In this document: piece by piece, positions 20,812 to 20,862 of the stretch
Numbering within the stretch: position 1 is the first letter of the stretch
Layout of the letters: the number at the start of each line of letters is the position of its first letter
Origin: Carex sylvatica
Taxonomy: Eukaryota > Streptophyta > Magnoliopsida > Poales > Cyperaceae
NCBI GenBank assembly: GCA_964058845.1
Contig: CAXKVR010000228.1
Coordinates: 1 to 20,862 of the forward strand
Reading direction: 5' to 3'
DNA: 20,862 nt
Notes under the pieces: generated by a model
Told to the model about the DNA's origin: nothing
The model's database searches: none
Seen by the model: only the letters and a program-made list of their open reading frames with translations
Made by a program: the position numbers and the translations under genes

Positions 20812-20836
20812 AAAAAAAAAATATATATATATATAT
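20812..20836. repeat. Poly-A plus (AT)8 microsatellite in an FPS intron
   Basis: A run of A is followed by eight AT units, starting about 10 bp upstream (in gene sense) of the acceptor of the exon ending at 20801. On the gene strand this supplies part of the T-rich tract before the splice acceptor. Confidence 0.85.
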
Positions 20837-20862
20837 TCCAAACATGCAATCTAAATTTGCAT

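Overview
The window looks like nuclear DNA of a flowering plant. Genes are split by AT-rich introns with GT..AG borders, and intergenic space is filled with plant-type retrotransposons and small DNA transposons. The two host genes match well-known plant families. I cannot name the species.

Layout, left to right. Bases 1-3838 are probably the right part of a very long Ty3/gypsy-type LTR. It ends in GGGGTGTGACA, and a 472-bp hAT-like miniature element (717-1188) sits inside it. Bases 3839-6635 are AT-rich intergenic DNA with no convincing gene. Bases 6636-18226 (minus strand) hold a complete nine-exon gene for a C2/GRAM/VASt-domain membrane protein of about 1065 residues. All splice phases agree, and no stop codon or frameshift interrupts it. 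Its intron 6 carries a structurally complete Ty1/copia element (8805-13594) with 164/165-bp LTRs, a GTAAC target duplication, an initiator-Met tRNA primer site and one long Gag-Pol frame. The element lies in the same orientation as the gene. Intron 8 carries a decayed hAT end, and intron 1 a near-perfect hairpin. Bases 18227-19705 are the gene's upstream region plus the 3' flank of its neighbour, with one hairpin MITE-like element. Bases 19706-20801 (minus strand) are the last five coding exons of a farnesyl diphosphate synthase gene; its 5' part lies beyond the window.

How the genes relate. The two host genes lie head-to-tail on the minus strand, with FPS upstream. FPS makes the C15 precursor of sterols, and VASt domains are associated with sterol or lipid binding, so both touch membrane lipid biology. 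Nothing in the sequence shows a functional link. I see no new multi-gene system. The points most worth a second look are the young sense-strand copia insertion that left the host frame intact, its missing Gag N-terminal region, an acidic 10-residue tandem repeat in its Pol linker, and the intron-1 hairpin.
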